Assembly (NCBI GenBank): GCA_003154195.1
Contig: PMCS01000012.1
Location: 1-49,556, forward strand
Length of the DNA stretch: 49,556 bases
Reading direction: 5' to 3'
From: Candidatus Omnitrophota bacterium
Lineage (GTDB): Bacteria > Omnitrophota > Gorgyraeia > Duberdicusellales > 4484-171
Position 1 is the stretch's first letter. Every line of letters begins with the position of its first letter. The position numbers and the translations under genes are program-made. A model generated the notes under the pieces. It was not told the origin of the DNA. It searched no databases and saw nothing but the letters and a program-made list of their open reading frames with translations. Shown here one piece after another: positions 34,845 through 44,033 of this stretch.

Positions 34845-35003
34845 ATGGGATTCCAGAATGATTATGACCGTCAGCCGCGAGAAATGCACAAAGCGGTTTG
34901 TTCAGAGTGCAAGAAAGAGTGCGAAGTTCCTTTTAAGCCTAAGGAAGACCGGCCGGTTTACTGCAAGGAATGCTTTTCAAAAAGAAAAGATAGCGGCCGT
35001 TAA
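34845..35003 (+). CDS. 52-aa double-CxxC zinc-ribbon protein
   Basis: Absent from ORF track (too short): MGFQNDYDRQPREMHKAVCSECKKECEVPFKPKEDRPVYCKECFSKRKDSGR*, with AAAGGAGGA SD. Confidence 0.85.
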   Translation: MGFQNDYDRQPREMHKAVCSECKKECEVPFKPKEDRPVYCKECFSKRKDSGR

Positions 35004-35135
35004 GAGGGTATTAACCAACAAAAGGAATAACTCGGCTGCCGGGGGGCAGGAAACTATGCTATGCCCAAATAAGTTTTAATCCCCGCGGCTGTTTACTCCT
35101 TTAGCTTTATCTCTCGAACCGCAATTAAAGGCAAT

Positions 35136-35172
35136 AAAACCCCTGATTGATATCTGGTCAGGGGTTTTATTT
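35136..35172. terminator. Bidirectional terminator hairpin overlapping the cstA stop codon
   Basis: AAAACCCCTGA...TCAGGGGTTTT; U-tract on + strand, A-tract on - strand. Confidence 0.75.
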
Positions 35173-36936
35173 TTGCCGGAGCAGGCTGTGCAATTTTTTA
35201 GCTGATTCGAGAAATATAATTATTACCAGCGCAAGCATGATGAGGGTAAAGCCGGCGTTGAGGTTTCCCTGGACGGTATGTTTGGGCAGGTAATTACTCA
35301 GGATGTTTTCTACCCCGGCGACAAAGGTAGTTACAAACATAAAGATTGCCGGCAGTCCGGTAATCAATCCATAGCGCCGCTTTCGGGAATGTCTTATGAT
35401 AAAGATGGTAGCGATAAACAGCGCCAGTGTCGCCAGTAATTGATTGGCTACGCCAAACATCGGCCAGATGGTCGAGATGTCGCCGTTATAAACGAGATAC
35501 CCCCATAAAAAACTGATCACCGCGCTGCTCAAGATTATCCCCGTAAGTTTGTTGCCTCTTCCCAGCCGGGGGTTGGCGAACTTTATCATCTCCTGCAAAA
35601 TATAGCGTGCCACGCGCGTTCCTGTATCTACGGTAGTCAGGATAAACAGCGCCTCGAACATTATGGCAAAGTGGTACCAGTAGCCCATCAGGTGTTTCAT
35701 CCCTTTGATCGAGGATAGGATCACCGACATCCCGGCGGCCAGCGATACCGCACCGCCGGCTCTCCCTGTCAGCGCTTCGCCGGTCATCCGTTCGATTTCC
35801 GGCAGGTTAACGGCAGCCAGGCCTAATTTAGCGAAAACCGCAGGCGGCAGGTTGATCGCGAAATAATCGCCCGGTAGCATCACTGTGGCGGCAATCAAGG
35901 CCATAATCGAAACCACCGCTTCTACCAGCATCGCCCCATAACTGATAAAGCGTATATCCGATTCGTTATCGATCATCTTAGGTGTTGTTCCGGAACTTAC
36001 CAGGCTGTGGAAACCGCTGATCGCTCCGCAGGCAATGGTGATGCAGACAAACGGCCAGACACGGCCGGGGATGATCGGCCCTCCGCCGTGGATAAAAGTA
36101 GTGAACATCGGCATGTGGATTTGGGGATTAACGATAAAGATGCCTAGAATCAGCATTAAAATCGTCCCGATTTTCATATAGGAACTTAAGTAGTCGCGCG
36201 GGCAGAGGAGAAGCCAGACCGGAAGCACCGATGCCGTAAAACCGTAAACCGGAAGAATAAGGGAAAGCGTCGGTTTAGAAAGAAGGAAAAAAACGCCCAA
36301 CCGGGTTTTCGATAACGGTTCTCCGAAGATTATTCCGGCGACGACTATCACCACGCCGATAAGCGACGCTTCGAATATTTTTCCCGGCCTCAGTTTATAC
36401 ATATAAAGCGCCATGATCAACGCGGCGGGGATGGTTACGGCGATCGTAAACGTGGCCCATGAACTTTCATTCAGGGCGTTTACCACTACCAGTGCCAGTC
36501 CCGCCAGTGCCGTAATGATGATAAAAAGGATGGCAAATCCGGTAGCAATTCCGGCAGTAGAACTTATGTGCTTTGCGGCCAGGCGGGTCAGGGACCGGCC
36601 TTTCAGCCTTACCGAAGCAAAAAGAATCACCATATCATGAACCGCGCCGCCCAGCACCGCTCCGATGAGAATCCACAAAAAACCCGGCAGGAATCCAAAT
36701 TGCGCCGCCAGGACCGGGCCGACCAGCGGCCCGGCGCCGGATATCGCCGCGAAATGATGGCCGAAGAGGACAAATTTATTAGTAGGATGATAATCTTTGC
36801 CGTCGCGCAGGGTATGCGCCGGGGTCGGCCGCCGGCTGTCCAGGACAAGGACTTTGGTAATAATGAACTTAGCGTAAAAGCGGTACGCCAGCGCAAATAC
36901 CAGTAAGCTGATGATGACAAAGGTCAGGGCATGCAT
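35167..36936 (-). CDS. cstA: Carbon starvation protein A (CstA family peptide/pyruvate transporter)
   Basis: DGKDYHPTNKFVLFGHHFAAISGAGPLVGPVLAAQFGFLPGFLWILIGAVLGGAVHDM, GFHSLVSSGTTPKMI, TTVDTGTRVARYILQE. Confidence 0.95.
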   Translation of the reverse strand: MHALTFVIISLLVFALAYRFYAKFIITKVLVLDSRRPTPAHTLRDGKDYHPTNKFVLFGHHFAAISGAGPLVGPVLAAQFGFLPGFLWILIGAVLGGAVHDMVILFASVRLKGRSLTRLAAKHISSTAGIATGFAILFIIITALAGLALVVVNALNESSWATFTIAVTIPAALIMALYMYKLRPGKIFEASLIGVVIVVAGIIFGEPLSKTRLGVFFLLSKPTLSLILPVYGFTASVLPVWLLLCPRDYLSSYMKIGTILMLILGIFIVNPQIHMPMFTTFIHGGGPIIPGRVWPFVCITIACGAISGFHSLVSSGTTPKMIDNESDIRFISYGAMLVEAVVSIMALIAATVMLPGDYFAINLPPAVFAKLGLAAVNLPEIERMTGEALTGRAGGAVSLAAGMSVILSSIKGMKHLMGYWYHFAIMFEALFILTTVDTGTRVARYILQEMIKFANPRLGRGNKLTGIILSSAVISFLWGYLVYNGDISTIWPMFGVANQLLATLALFIATIFIIRHSRKRRYGLITGLPAIFMFVTTFVAGVENILSNYLPKHTVQGNLNAGFTLIMLALVIIIFLESAKKLHSLLRQK

Positions 36937-37368
36937 GGAATCATATTATACTAAAATTTGGCGGCTTAGTGAATGGGAAAAAATATTTTTTGCCAAGCCT
37001 GCCAGGAGATATCGCAAAAATCTCCTATGGATTTCTATACTGTTTTCCCGCAAAAATGCTAAAATAACCCAAGGATTGGGAGTATTAGGCGGCATTTGAT
37101 TATCGATAATTGCGTGTAGCTACCCTAATTTGAGTGAAGAAAACCAACTGGGAAGGTTTTTCAAAAATAGTTGACGCATCCCCGGGTTTTTTCCAAGAAG
37201 AAATGTTTTTCCGCAAGCTTTCAACGGCAGATTATCAATTTAATTATGAAAAAGCCACGGGGGCGGGCACGGGAAGTTGAAAATTTTTATTCGCGTAATT
37301 AGCGTAATTCGTTGTTAAAAATTATCTTGTTTTTCTTAGTGTCTTGGCGGTAGGTATAGGTTTTCCCC

Positions 37369-38460
37369 ATGATAAAACGTTTTTTCGTTATCGGTTTTCT
37401 GGGGATTGGTTTTTTCGGGGCGGCCGCCGTTTTTGGCAAGTCAACCTCGCCTGTGGTGAAGTCGGAGTTTATTTTTACCCGAAACCTTCCCGGTACGCCG
37501 TTCGCCCACGCTCCTACCATCGCGGAAACATCTGACGGTTTTGTCGTGGCCTGGTTCGGCGGAACTCGCGAAAAGAACCCCGATACAAAAATTTTTATCT
37601 CAAGGTTTGAACGAAGTCTAAACCGTTGGGCTATTCCCGCGACGGTTGCGGAAGGCAGCGATAAAGGCGGCCCGACGGCATGTTGGAACCCGGTGCTCTT
37701 CCCACAGAAAAACGGGCCGCTCTTTTTATTTTATAAAACCGGCAAGAATCCCGAAAGCTGGAAGGGGATGTTTAAGGTTTCTTTGGACGGCGGTAGAACT
37801 TGGGGCATGGCTAATTATTTGCCGGAGGGTATCCTGGGCCCTGTTAAAAATAAACCGATTGAATTAGACGACGGGACGATTCTCTGTCCTTCGAGCACTG
37901 AATCGTCCGACGGCTGGAAAATCTTTATTGAACGCGTCCGGCCGCGAAGCACCGGAGATTTCTTATTAAAAAATAAGTGGTCGATAAACGGCCCGTTGAA
38001 TGACCGTTCGCTACCGGTAATCCAGCCCACACTTTTGAATTTTGGCCGGGGCAGGATATTACTGCTTTCGCGCAATAAACAACCGAAGGCATCACGGATT
38101 CAATCGATTATGGAATCTGTCTCTACGGATAATGGCCTCAGCTGGTCTCCATTGAAGCGGTCGGCCTTGCCGAATCCTAACAGCGGCATTGACGCGGTTA
38201 CCTTGAAGGACGGCCGATGCATATTAGTATACAACCCAACGTGTACCAAACGAACTCCGCTGGCGGCGGCGATATCCACTGACCAAGGAAAAACCTGGGT
38301 TCAGTGTTTAGAGTTAGAAAATGGGCCGGGGGAGTATTCGTATCCCTCGGTCATCCAGGCCAATGATGGTATAATCCATATTGTTTACACCTGGCAAAGG
38401 CGAAAAATAAAACATGTTGTGCTCGACCCCGGGCTTATCCGGCCTCTCAGCGGTTATTAG
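37369..38460 (+). CDS. BNR-repeat sialidase-like secreted protein
   Basis: FAHAPTIAETSDGFVVAWFGGTREKNPDTKIFISR, Asp-box-like SLDGGRTW and STDNGLSW and STDQGKTW. Confidence 0.8.
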   Translation: MIKRFFVIGFLGIGFFGAAAVFGKSTSPVVKSEFIFTRNLPGTPFAHAPTIAETSDGFVVAWFGGTREKNPDTKIFISRFERSLNRWAIPATVAEGSDKGGPTACWNPVLFPQKNGPLFLFYKTGKNPESWKGMFKVSLDGGRTWGMANYLPEGILGPVKNKPIELDDGTILCPSSTESSDGWKIFIERVRPRSTGDFLLKNKWSINGPLNDRSLPVIQPTLLNFGRGRILLLSRNKQPKASRIQSIMESVSTDNGLSWSPLKRSALPNPNSGIDAVTLKDGRCILVYNPTCTKRTPLAAAISTDQGKTWVQCLELENGPGEYSYPSVIQANDGIIHIVYTWQRRKIKHVVLDPGLIRPLSGY

Positions 38461-38615
38461 AGGCTTGGAGCATATTCTCAGTATTAATTTTAATCTTAAT
38501 CTGTTTCTTTTCTGTCATATTCGATATTACCATTGAGTAATCCGGGTTTACGCAGTGAAATGGTAAATCAGGTATCAGGTATGGAAGGCAAATGTTTTCA
38601 ACGCCCCAACCACAG

Positions 38616-39866
38616 CTATTTCCTCAAGCCTTCCATTTCCAGGCTCGCCTGGATAAACGGCCCGATACCCTTAAGATCATCGGTTACCCGCAGCTCGCCG
38701 ATATAATAAGCGTAAGAGCCATTGCGATAAGGTTTTCCTCCCAGGCCGGCAGTTTTACAAATCTGCGTAAGATGTGGTGAGCCGGCTGAATCAATTTTAA
38801 TCAAATACCGGATTATACCAGCATAAGCTTTAGTTACTGCCGGGATATATTTTTTATCTAAAAAACCACGATTAATTCCCTTAGCGATCGCGTAAACAAA
38901 CATCGAGGAAGCTGAGGCCTCAAGGTAATTACCACTCCTTTTACCCTGATTCAAAACCTGATACCACAATCCCGTTTCCGGATCCTGGACGGCGGTTACA
39001 TCGCGGATTAACGCCCGGAATAACGCGATGATTTCTTCGCGCCGCGGGTGGTCAGACGGTAAATAGTCCAGAGTGTCGATGATGCCCATAACATACCACC
39101 CCACGCCCCGGCCCCAGAATTGGGAAGAGCAACCGGTTAAAGAATCAGCCCATTTTTGTTTTTTGCTTTCATCCCAGGCGTGATAAAAAAGCCCGGTTTT
39201 AGGATCGCGTGCGTGGCGGGCAACGAGGAGAATCTGGTCAGCCGCGATATCAAATCCTTCAGGTCGGTTAAAAATAGCGGCAAACTCTGCGTAAAACGGC
39301 GCAGCCATATAAATACCATCCAACCATATCTGATGAGGATAAATCTTTTTATGCCAGAAACCGCCTTCAGCCGTACGCGGCTGGGTTTCCAGTTGGTGTT
39401 CCAGTAAAAATACCGCTTTTTTATATTTCTCTTCCTTAGTCTTGGTGTATAAAGTCAATAAAAGTTTGCCTTGGTTGATCTGGTCTAAATTATAATCATC
39501 AGGGTTATAGGTATTAATTGTCCCATCCGCGTTGACAAAATAATCCATTATGTGTTTAACATAATTAAAATATCCGGGCCGTCCGGTTTTTTCGCCGGCC
39601 ATATAAATCGATTTTAAAAATATCCCGGTTTCGTAATTCCATACCGTTCCCCTGTTTTTAGCGAAGGCAAGAGTATTGCCGAGGCATTTTATCTGGTAAT
39701 CGGCAATACGTTGGTACCAGGGTATGGTGTTGGACGGCGATATTTCCTCTGCGTAAATACCCGGGCTGGGAAGAAATAAAATAACAACAAGAAAAAACCA
39801 TGCCGGGATAGCGGGAAAGCGCGGAGTGAGGGGGATGGCGTTGTTTGTTTTAGAATATACTGACAT
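38616..39866 (-). CDS. Glycoside hydrolase family 88/105-like (unsaturated glucuronyl/rhamnogalacturonyl hydrolase)
   Basis: WNYETGIFLKSIYMAGEKTG, WLDGIYMAAPFYAEFA, LFYHAWDESKKQKWAD, FWGRGVGWYVMGIIDTLDYLP; start MSVYSK (39866) or 39905. Confidence 0.85.
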   Translation of the reverse strand: MSVYSKTNNAIPLTPRFPAIPAWFFLVVILFLPSPGIYAEEISPSNTIPWYQRIADYQIKCLGNTLAFAKNRGTVWNYETGIFLKSIYMAGEKTGRPGYFNYVKHIMDYFVNADGTINTYNPDDYNLDQINQGKLLLTLYTKTKEEKYKKAVFLLEHQLETQPRTAEGGFWHKKIYPHQIWLDGIYMAAPFYAEFAAIFNRPEGFDIAADQILLVARHARDPKTGLFYHAWDESKKQKWADSLTGCSSQFWGRGVGWYVMGIIDTLDYLPSDHPRREEIIALFRALIRDVTAVQDPETGLWYQVLNQGKRSGNYLEASASSMFVYAIAKGINRGFLDKKYIPAVTKAYAGIIRYLIKIDSAGSPHLTQICKTAGLGGKPYRNGSYAYYIGELRVTDDLKGIGPFIQASLEMEGLRK

Positions 39867-40257
39867 TGCAGGCGGTGTTCTGATCCATCGTACCGCTATT
39901 GACATTGTAAAAGTTATCCCATTTGAGGCTTCCCGGGGTATACCCCCCTACGGCTACAGCCCAGCCTGGGGATGGCGGTACCTGCCTATCCTGAAAATAG
40001 TTGGCAAGGCTTGCGATGTGAGTAGGAAACTTGCCGTTATAATGAGGGCTGTTGATCGACCAGTAGGCGAAATAGTTGGAAAGGGCCACCCTGATTGCCG
40101 CCACGCTGCCTTCGCACTGGGCTTGTCTTGCTTCCCGGCGCAAGTTAACGAACCGGGGGACCGCGATTGCCGCTAAAATACCGATGATAACGATGACCAT
40201 GATCAACTCAATGAGAGTAAAACCTTTGTTCTTTATGGTCCCAAGCATTTTGCTCAC
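39850..40257 (-). CDS. Type IV pilin/pseudopilin-like protein
   Basis: NKGFTLIELIMVIVIIGILAAIAVPRFVNLRREARQAQCEGSVAAIRVALSNYF. Confidence 0.9.
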   Translation of the reverse strand: MSKMLGTIKNKGFTLIELIMVIVIIGILAAIAVPRFVNLRREARQAQCEGSVAAIRVALSNYFAYWSINSPHYNGKFPTHIASLANYFQDRQVPPSPGWAVAVGGYTPGSLKWDNFYNVNSGTMDQNTACNVSIF

Positions 40258-40563
40258 CCCATTTTTATTTTCATAGCTTCTACTGTGGAAATAAGGTTAA
40301 GGATAACCCTTCTTTTTAAGAATAGCAGTAATAGCTGAATTGTCAAGAAATTCAGGAAATCTTAGTGTATCGTAACAATTTATCGGCCAACTGTAGATTT
40401 TCCAACGATACCCCCTGCGGAAAGGGGTTATTGTGTGAACTAAAAATACAGAATTCAATATTTAACTTGACCCTTGTATCAACCGACGGTAATATTTATA
40501 TATCGCTTGGCTATACAGATTACAAAAAATGTTGATGGAATAAGTTAAGCTCAAAAATACTCT

Positions 40564-40842
40564 ATGTGGCACCAATTAAATTGGAATGATAAATGGTTTA
40601 TCGTCGGCCTTCTTGCTCAATTGATGTTTTTTTTCAGGTTTTTTGTGCAATGGATTGTTTCGGAAAACAAAAAGGCGAGCGTAATCCCAATAAGCTTCTG
40701 GTATTTTAGCCTGGCGGGAGGATTGGGTTTATTAATCTACGCACTGCACATAAAAGACCCGGTATTTATCCTCGGCCAGTTAGGAGGAGTGCTTATCTAC
40801 ACAAGAAATCTTGCCCTTATCTACAAGAATAAAAATAGTTAA
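40564..40842 (+). CDS. Lipid A biosynthesis N-terminal domain (LAB_N) small membrane protein
   Basis: WFIVGLLAQLMFFFRFFVQWIVSENKKASVIPISFWYFSLAGGLGLLIYALHIKDPVFILGQLGGVLIYTRNL. Confidence 0.85.
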   Translation: MWHQLNWNDKWFIVGLLAQLMFFFRFFVQWIVSENKKASVIPISFWYFSLAGGLGLLIYALHIKDPVFILGQLGGVLIYTRNLALIYKNKNS

Positions 40843-41040
40843 TGAGACTTTGCCGAACCCAAGCCCGAAGGGCGCAGGGTGAGGTGGTAGTCGAATCATC
40901 CCCGAAGGGGATTTGAGACTTTGCTGAACGCCCGCCTTGCCGAGCAAGGCGAGGCAGGCGAATCCGAAGGATGCGGCGTGAGGCAATAGTCGAATTTCCC
41001 GCTGCGTCTCGCCATAGGCGGGATTCGGCGGGATGTCGCT
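40840..41040 (+). repeat. Structured element, copy D (two modules in tandem, starting at LAB_N stop codon)
   Basis: TAATGAGACTTTGCCGAACCC-AAGCCCGAAGGGCGCA-GGGTGAGGTGGTAGTCGAATC; ATCCCC-GAA-GGGGAT; TTGAGACTTTGCTGAACGCC...GGCGTGAGGCAATAGTCGAAT; TCCCGC...GCGGGAT. Confidence 0.8.
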
Positions 41041-41067
41041 TCCTTGATATAATTATCCAGGGAGGCG

Positions 41068-41841
41068 GTGAATTCCACAAGGTGTATAACATTGGATTAC
41101 TCCGTAATAATCCCCATACATAACGAAGAAGGTTGCGTAGAATCCCTTTGCCGATCCGTAAAAGATACCATGGATAAAATTGGCGGAAAATATGAGATTA
41201 TTTTTGTTGACGACGGCTCTAACGATTCTAGTGTCGGTAAACTGGAACGTATTTTCCTTGATTCGAACAATCTTATTGTTATTGTTTTGGCGAAACGAGT
41301 CGGCCAGTCCGAAGCTCTGCAGGCCGGGTTTGATAATGCGACGGGAGAAATATACATTACCCTGGACGGCGACGGCCAGAATGACCCGGCAGATATACCG
41401 CGTCTCTTGGATAAAATGAAGGAAGGCTACGATGTGGCGCACGGCTGGAGGAAAAACAGGCAAGACCCTTTCTTAAAAATAGCCGCTTCCCAAATCGCCT
41501 CTATAGTACGTAAACTAACTACCAGGGACAGCATCCACGATGTTGGATGCTCCCTGCGCACTTTTCGAAAAAAAGATATGGAAGGCGTATGCCTGTGGGG
41601 AGGATTGCATAGATTTTTTTCAACCATCATGACAAAAAAAGGCTGTAAGATAGGGGAGGTTATAGTGAGCCATCGCCCGCGTAAAAGCGGCGTTTCCAAA
41701 TACGGTATATTGGGCAGGCTTAAAGATGGGGCGATTGACCTGTTGCGTGTTTCTTTTACTGACTTCGGTGCTCTCATGAAACACCAACATAAATATAAAA
41801 TCGAACGGATAATAAGGGCAAAAAATGGCGCCGACAATTAA
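41068..41841 (+). CDS. Glycosyltransferase family 2 (DPM1/ArnC-like); start possibly 41092 (TTG, LDYSVIIP)
   Basis: YSVIIPIHNEEGCVESL, IIFVDDGSNDSS, ITLDGDGQNDPADIP, VGCSLRTFRK. Confidence 0.85.
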   Translation: MNSTRCITLDYSVIIPIHNEEGCVESLCRSVKDTMDKIGGKYEIIFVDDGSNDSSVGKLERIFLDSNNLIVIVLAKRVGQSEALQAGFDNATGEIYITLDGDGQNDPADIPRLLDKMKEGYDVAHGWRKNRQDPFLKIAASQIASIVRKLTTRDSIHDVGCSLRTFRKKDMEGVCLWGGLHRFFSTIMTKKGCKIGEVIVSHRPRKSGVSKYGILGRLKDGAIDLLRVSFTDFGALMKHQHKYKIERIIRAKNGADN

Positions 41842-43381
41842 AAACTCATTTTTTTCTCCTTCTTCAGCAATTCTTGTGAAAAAAATACTCAGGTTTTTAG
41901 TGCCGGCGGTTTTTTTTGTTATCGTTTTCGCATGCATTCGTTTTAGAAATGTTTTTGAATACAATGTTGATGAAGGTATGTATACCATGCGGGCGTTTCT
42001 TCATCTTAAAGGTTACGCGTTGTACAAACAAATCTGGATGGACCAACCGCCGGTATTGGTGTTGATATTATCGTACTTTTTTAAGACTTTCGGGGCCTCT
42101 ATCTTTCTTGCCCGCCTCGTTACACTTTTGTTTTCTACTTTATTTATCTGGGCTATATATGGCATTATCAGCAAAACCCAGAATACCCTTTCCGCCTTAT
42201 GGGCTGCGATAACTATAATTTTTTCATTGTCTTATCTATACTTTAGTGTTTCCGCAGTGGCTACCATCCCGGTTATTGCTACGGCGGTATTATCGATATA
42301 TTGCCTTTTATGTTATGAAGACACCGGGAAAAAAAGATTCATCATACTATCGGCAATTATCTTCGCTCTTGCGTTAATGATAAAGTTTCTTGCCGTAATC
42401 TTCTTGCCGGGGATGCTCGTGGAAATGTTTATTTCTGGACGCAGTAAAAAAACTTGCGCAGAAAGTCATGCTTGTTTTCCCGGCTTAATCCTTTTATGGT
42501 TTATTACCTTCTTTGCAGCAATTCTATATATAATTCGAGCGGCATCCATAGACTTATCTCAAATTATACAACCCTATGTATTAGCCAGAAAAATAGTCAT
42601 TACCGGCCAGCCGGAAGCATCCCGATGTTTATTCCAATGGTTCAAGGATGCCTCTGGCGTTGTCCCCCTCGTTCTATGCGCGCTTATTTTTACCAAACGC
42701 GGCCAGAGAAAGTTTTTTCTGGTGCCGTTGATAAATCTTGCTTCCGTGATTTTAGTCTTTTCTACACATCGCCCTTTATGGTCTCATTATTACCTGTATA
42801 TAATTTTTCCCCTTAGCTGGCTGGCATCTTACGGTATTTATGCATTATGCAACTTGATTGGAGAAGAATGGAAAAATAGAAATACAGTACTGTCCGGCAA
42901 CAGTACTGTAAAGATAATCTGCTTTTCGCTGGCCCTTGGGTTTTCCCTTACGATGACATATTTAGAATATCCGCACTTAAAATGGCAACTCATAAAACCG
43001 GAACTCGACAGCCGCCGTCAAGATTCCGGCAATCGTTGCGTCATTGACCTTATGAAAGGATATGCTCCCAAAACGCACATGGTAGTAACCGACCGGCTTA
43101 TTTATGCTTTTTATGCGGGTCTGCCGGTACACCCCTATTTAGCCACGGTTTCTTCGAAAAGAATATATTGCGGCTTGCTGACAGCTAAGGATTATATCAA
43201 TATCATAATAAAAGAACGGCCGGAATTAGTCCTTCTTACCGAAGAGACTAAGATGCTGGGAGGAAATATCGAGCCGTTTTTAAAAAAAGATTATGAATTA
43301 AGTTATGAAAACGAATGCTCCGGCAATATCCAAAAACTTTATATATCAAAAAAAATAAAGCGGGGTTTTTCTGAAAAATAG
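41825..43381 (+). CDS. GT39/ArnT-like polytopic glycosyltransferase
   Basis: YNVDEGMYTMRAFLHLKGYALYKQIWMDQPPVLVLILSYFFKTFG motif typical of PMT/ArnT proteins, many TM segments. Confidence 0.75.
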   Translation: MAPTIKNSFFSPSSAILVKKILRFLVPAVFFVIVFACIRFRNVFEYNVDEGMYTMRAFLHLKGYALYKQIWMDQPPVLVLILSYFFKTFGASIFLARLVTLLFSTLFIWAIYGIISKTQNTLSALWAAITIIFSLSYLYFSVSAVATIPVIATAVLSIYCLLCYEDTGKKRFIILSAIIFALALMIKFLAVIFLPGMLVEMFISGRSKKTCAESHACFPGLILLWFITFFAAILYIIRAASIDLSQIIQPYVLARKIVITGQPEASRCLFQWFKDASGVVPLVLCALIFTKRGQRKFFLVPLINLASVILVFSTHRPLWSHYYLYIIFPLSWLASYGIYALCNLIGEEWKNRNTVLSGNSTVKIICFSLALGFSLTMTYLEYPHLKWQLIKPELDSRRQDSGNRCVIDLMKGYAPKTHMVVTDRLIYAFYAGLPVHPYLATVSSKRIYCGLLTAKDYINIIIKERPELVLLTEETKMLGGNIEPFLKKDYELSYENECSGNIQKLYISKKIKRGFSEK

Positions 43382-43574
43382 CGGATATAGCATTTTTATT
43401 GAATCACGCGCTGCACAAAAGGATTTTTATTGTTGGATTGGATAAAATGGGTAAAATGGAATCATTAAGGTGGGGTAAGTATTATCTTTACGGAGCTTTG
43501 CGAGTTAAAGATAAATATATAAATGCCTGCGAATAAGTACCCTTACGGGTAGGGGAAAAGAAGGGGGTGGAGGA

Positions 43575-44033
43575 ATGTCTCGGATAGTGAAGATAGGCAG
43601 TGGAATTGCATTGCTTATGTTATTGATCTGGGCTGTAGGCTGTTCGCAAGATTCTAACCAAGCGTTGTTTATGGCAGTATCGAAAGGACATACCGCAACC
43701 GTTAAAACCTTATTAGCTCAGGGCGTTGATGTGAATGCGAAAGATGACGATGGGGTGACAGTTTTGATGTCGGCAGCATACGGAGGACATACCAAAACCG
43801 TTACGGCTTTGTTAGCCAAGGGCGCCGAAGTCAATGCTAAAACTAAGGATGGCGTGACAGCCTTGATGGTAGCAGCGCAGGGCGGACATACTGCAACTGT
43901 TAAAGCCTTACTGGTCCCAAGCGTCGATGTTAACGCGAAAGCCAAAGATGGTTCGACAGCCTTGATGAAGGCAGTAGCGAAAGGGCATGCGGGAATCGTC
44001 AACTTGCTTAAGCAGGCTGGGGCTAAAGAATGA
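43575..44033 (+). CDS. Ankyrin-repeat lipoprotein
   Basis: Lipobox LLIWAVGCSQ; repeats KGHTATVKTLLAQGVDVNAKDDDGVTVLMSAAYGGHT. Confidence 0.88.
   Translation: MSRIVKIGSGIALLMLLIWAVGCSQDSNQALFMAVSKGHTATVKTLLAQGVDVNAKDDDGVTVLMSAAYGGHTKTVTALLAKGAEVNAKTKDGVTALMVAAQGGHTATVKALLVPSVDVNAKAKDGSTALMKAVAKGHAGIVNLLKQAGAKE

Noticed and set aside
34657-35079. 140-aa ORF over the zinc-ribbon gene
   Set aside because: Different frame from the well-supported 52-aa zinc ribbon, low-complexity translation of hairpins; likely spurious.
10100-41040. The stop-codon-associated elements as integron attC sites
   Set aside because: They lie after stop codons and fold with variable sequence like attC, but lack the RYYYAAC/GTTRRRY core pair, and no integron integrase is visible; the flanking genes are not cassette-like.
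42884-42910. ACAGTACTGT-CCGGCA-ACAGTACTGT repeat
   Set aside because: Lies inside the GT39-like CDS (NTVLSGNSTV) and is short enough to be chance.
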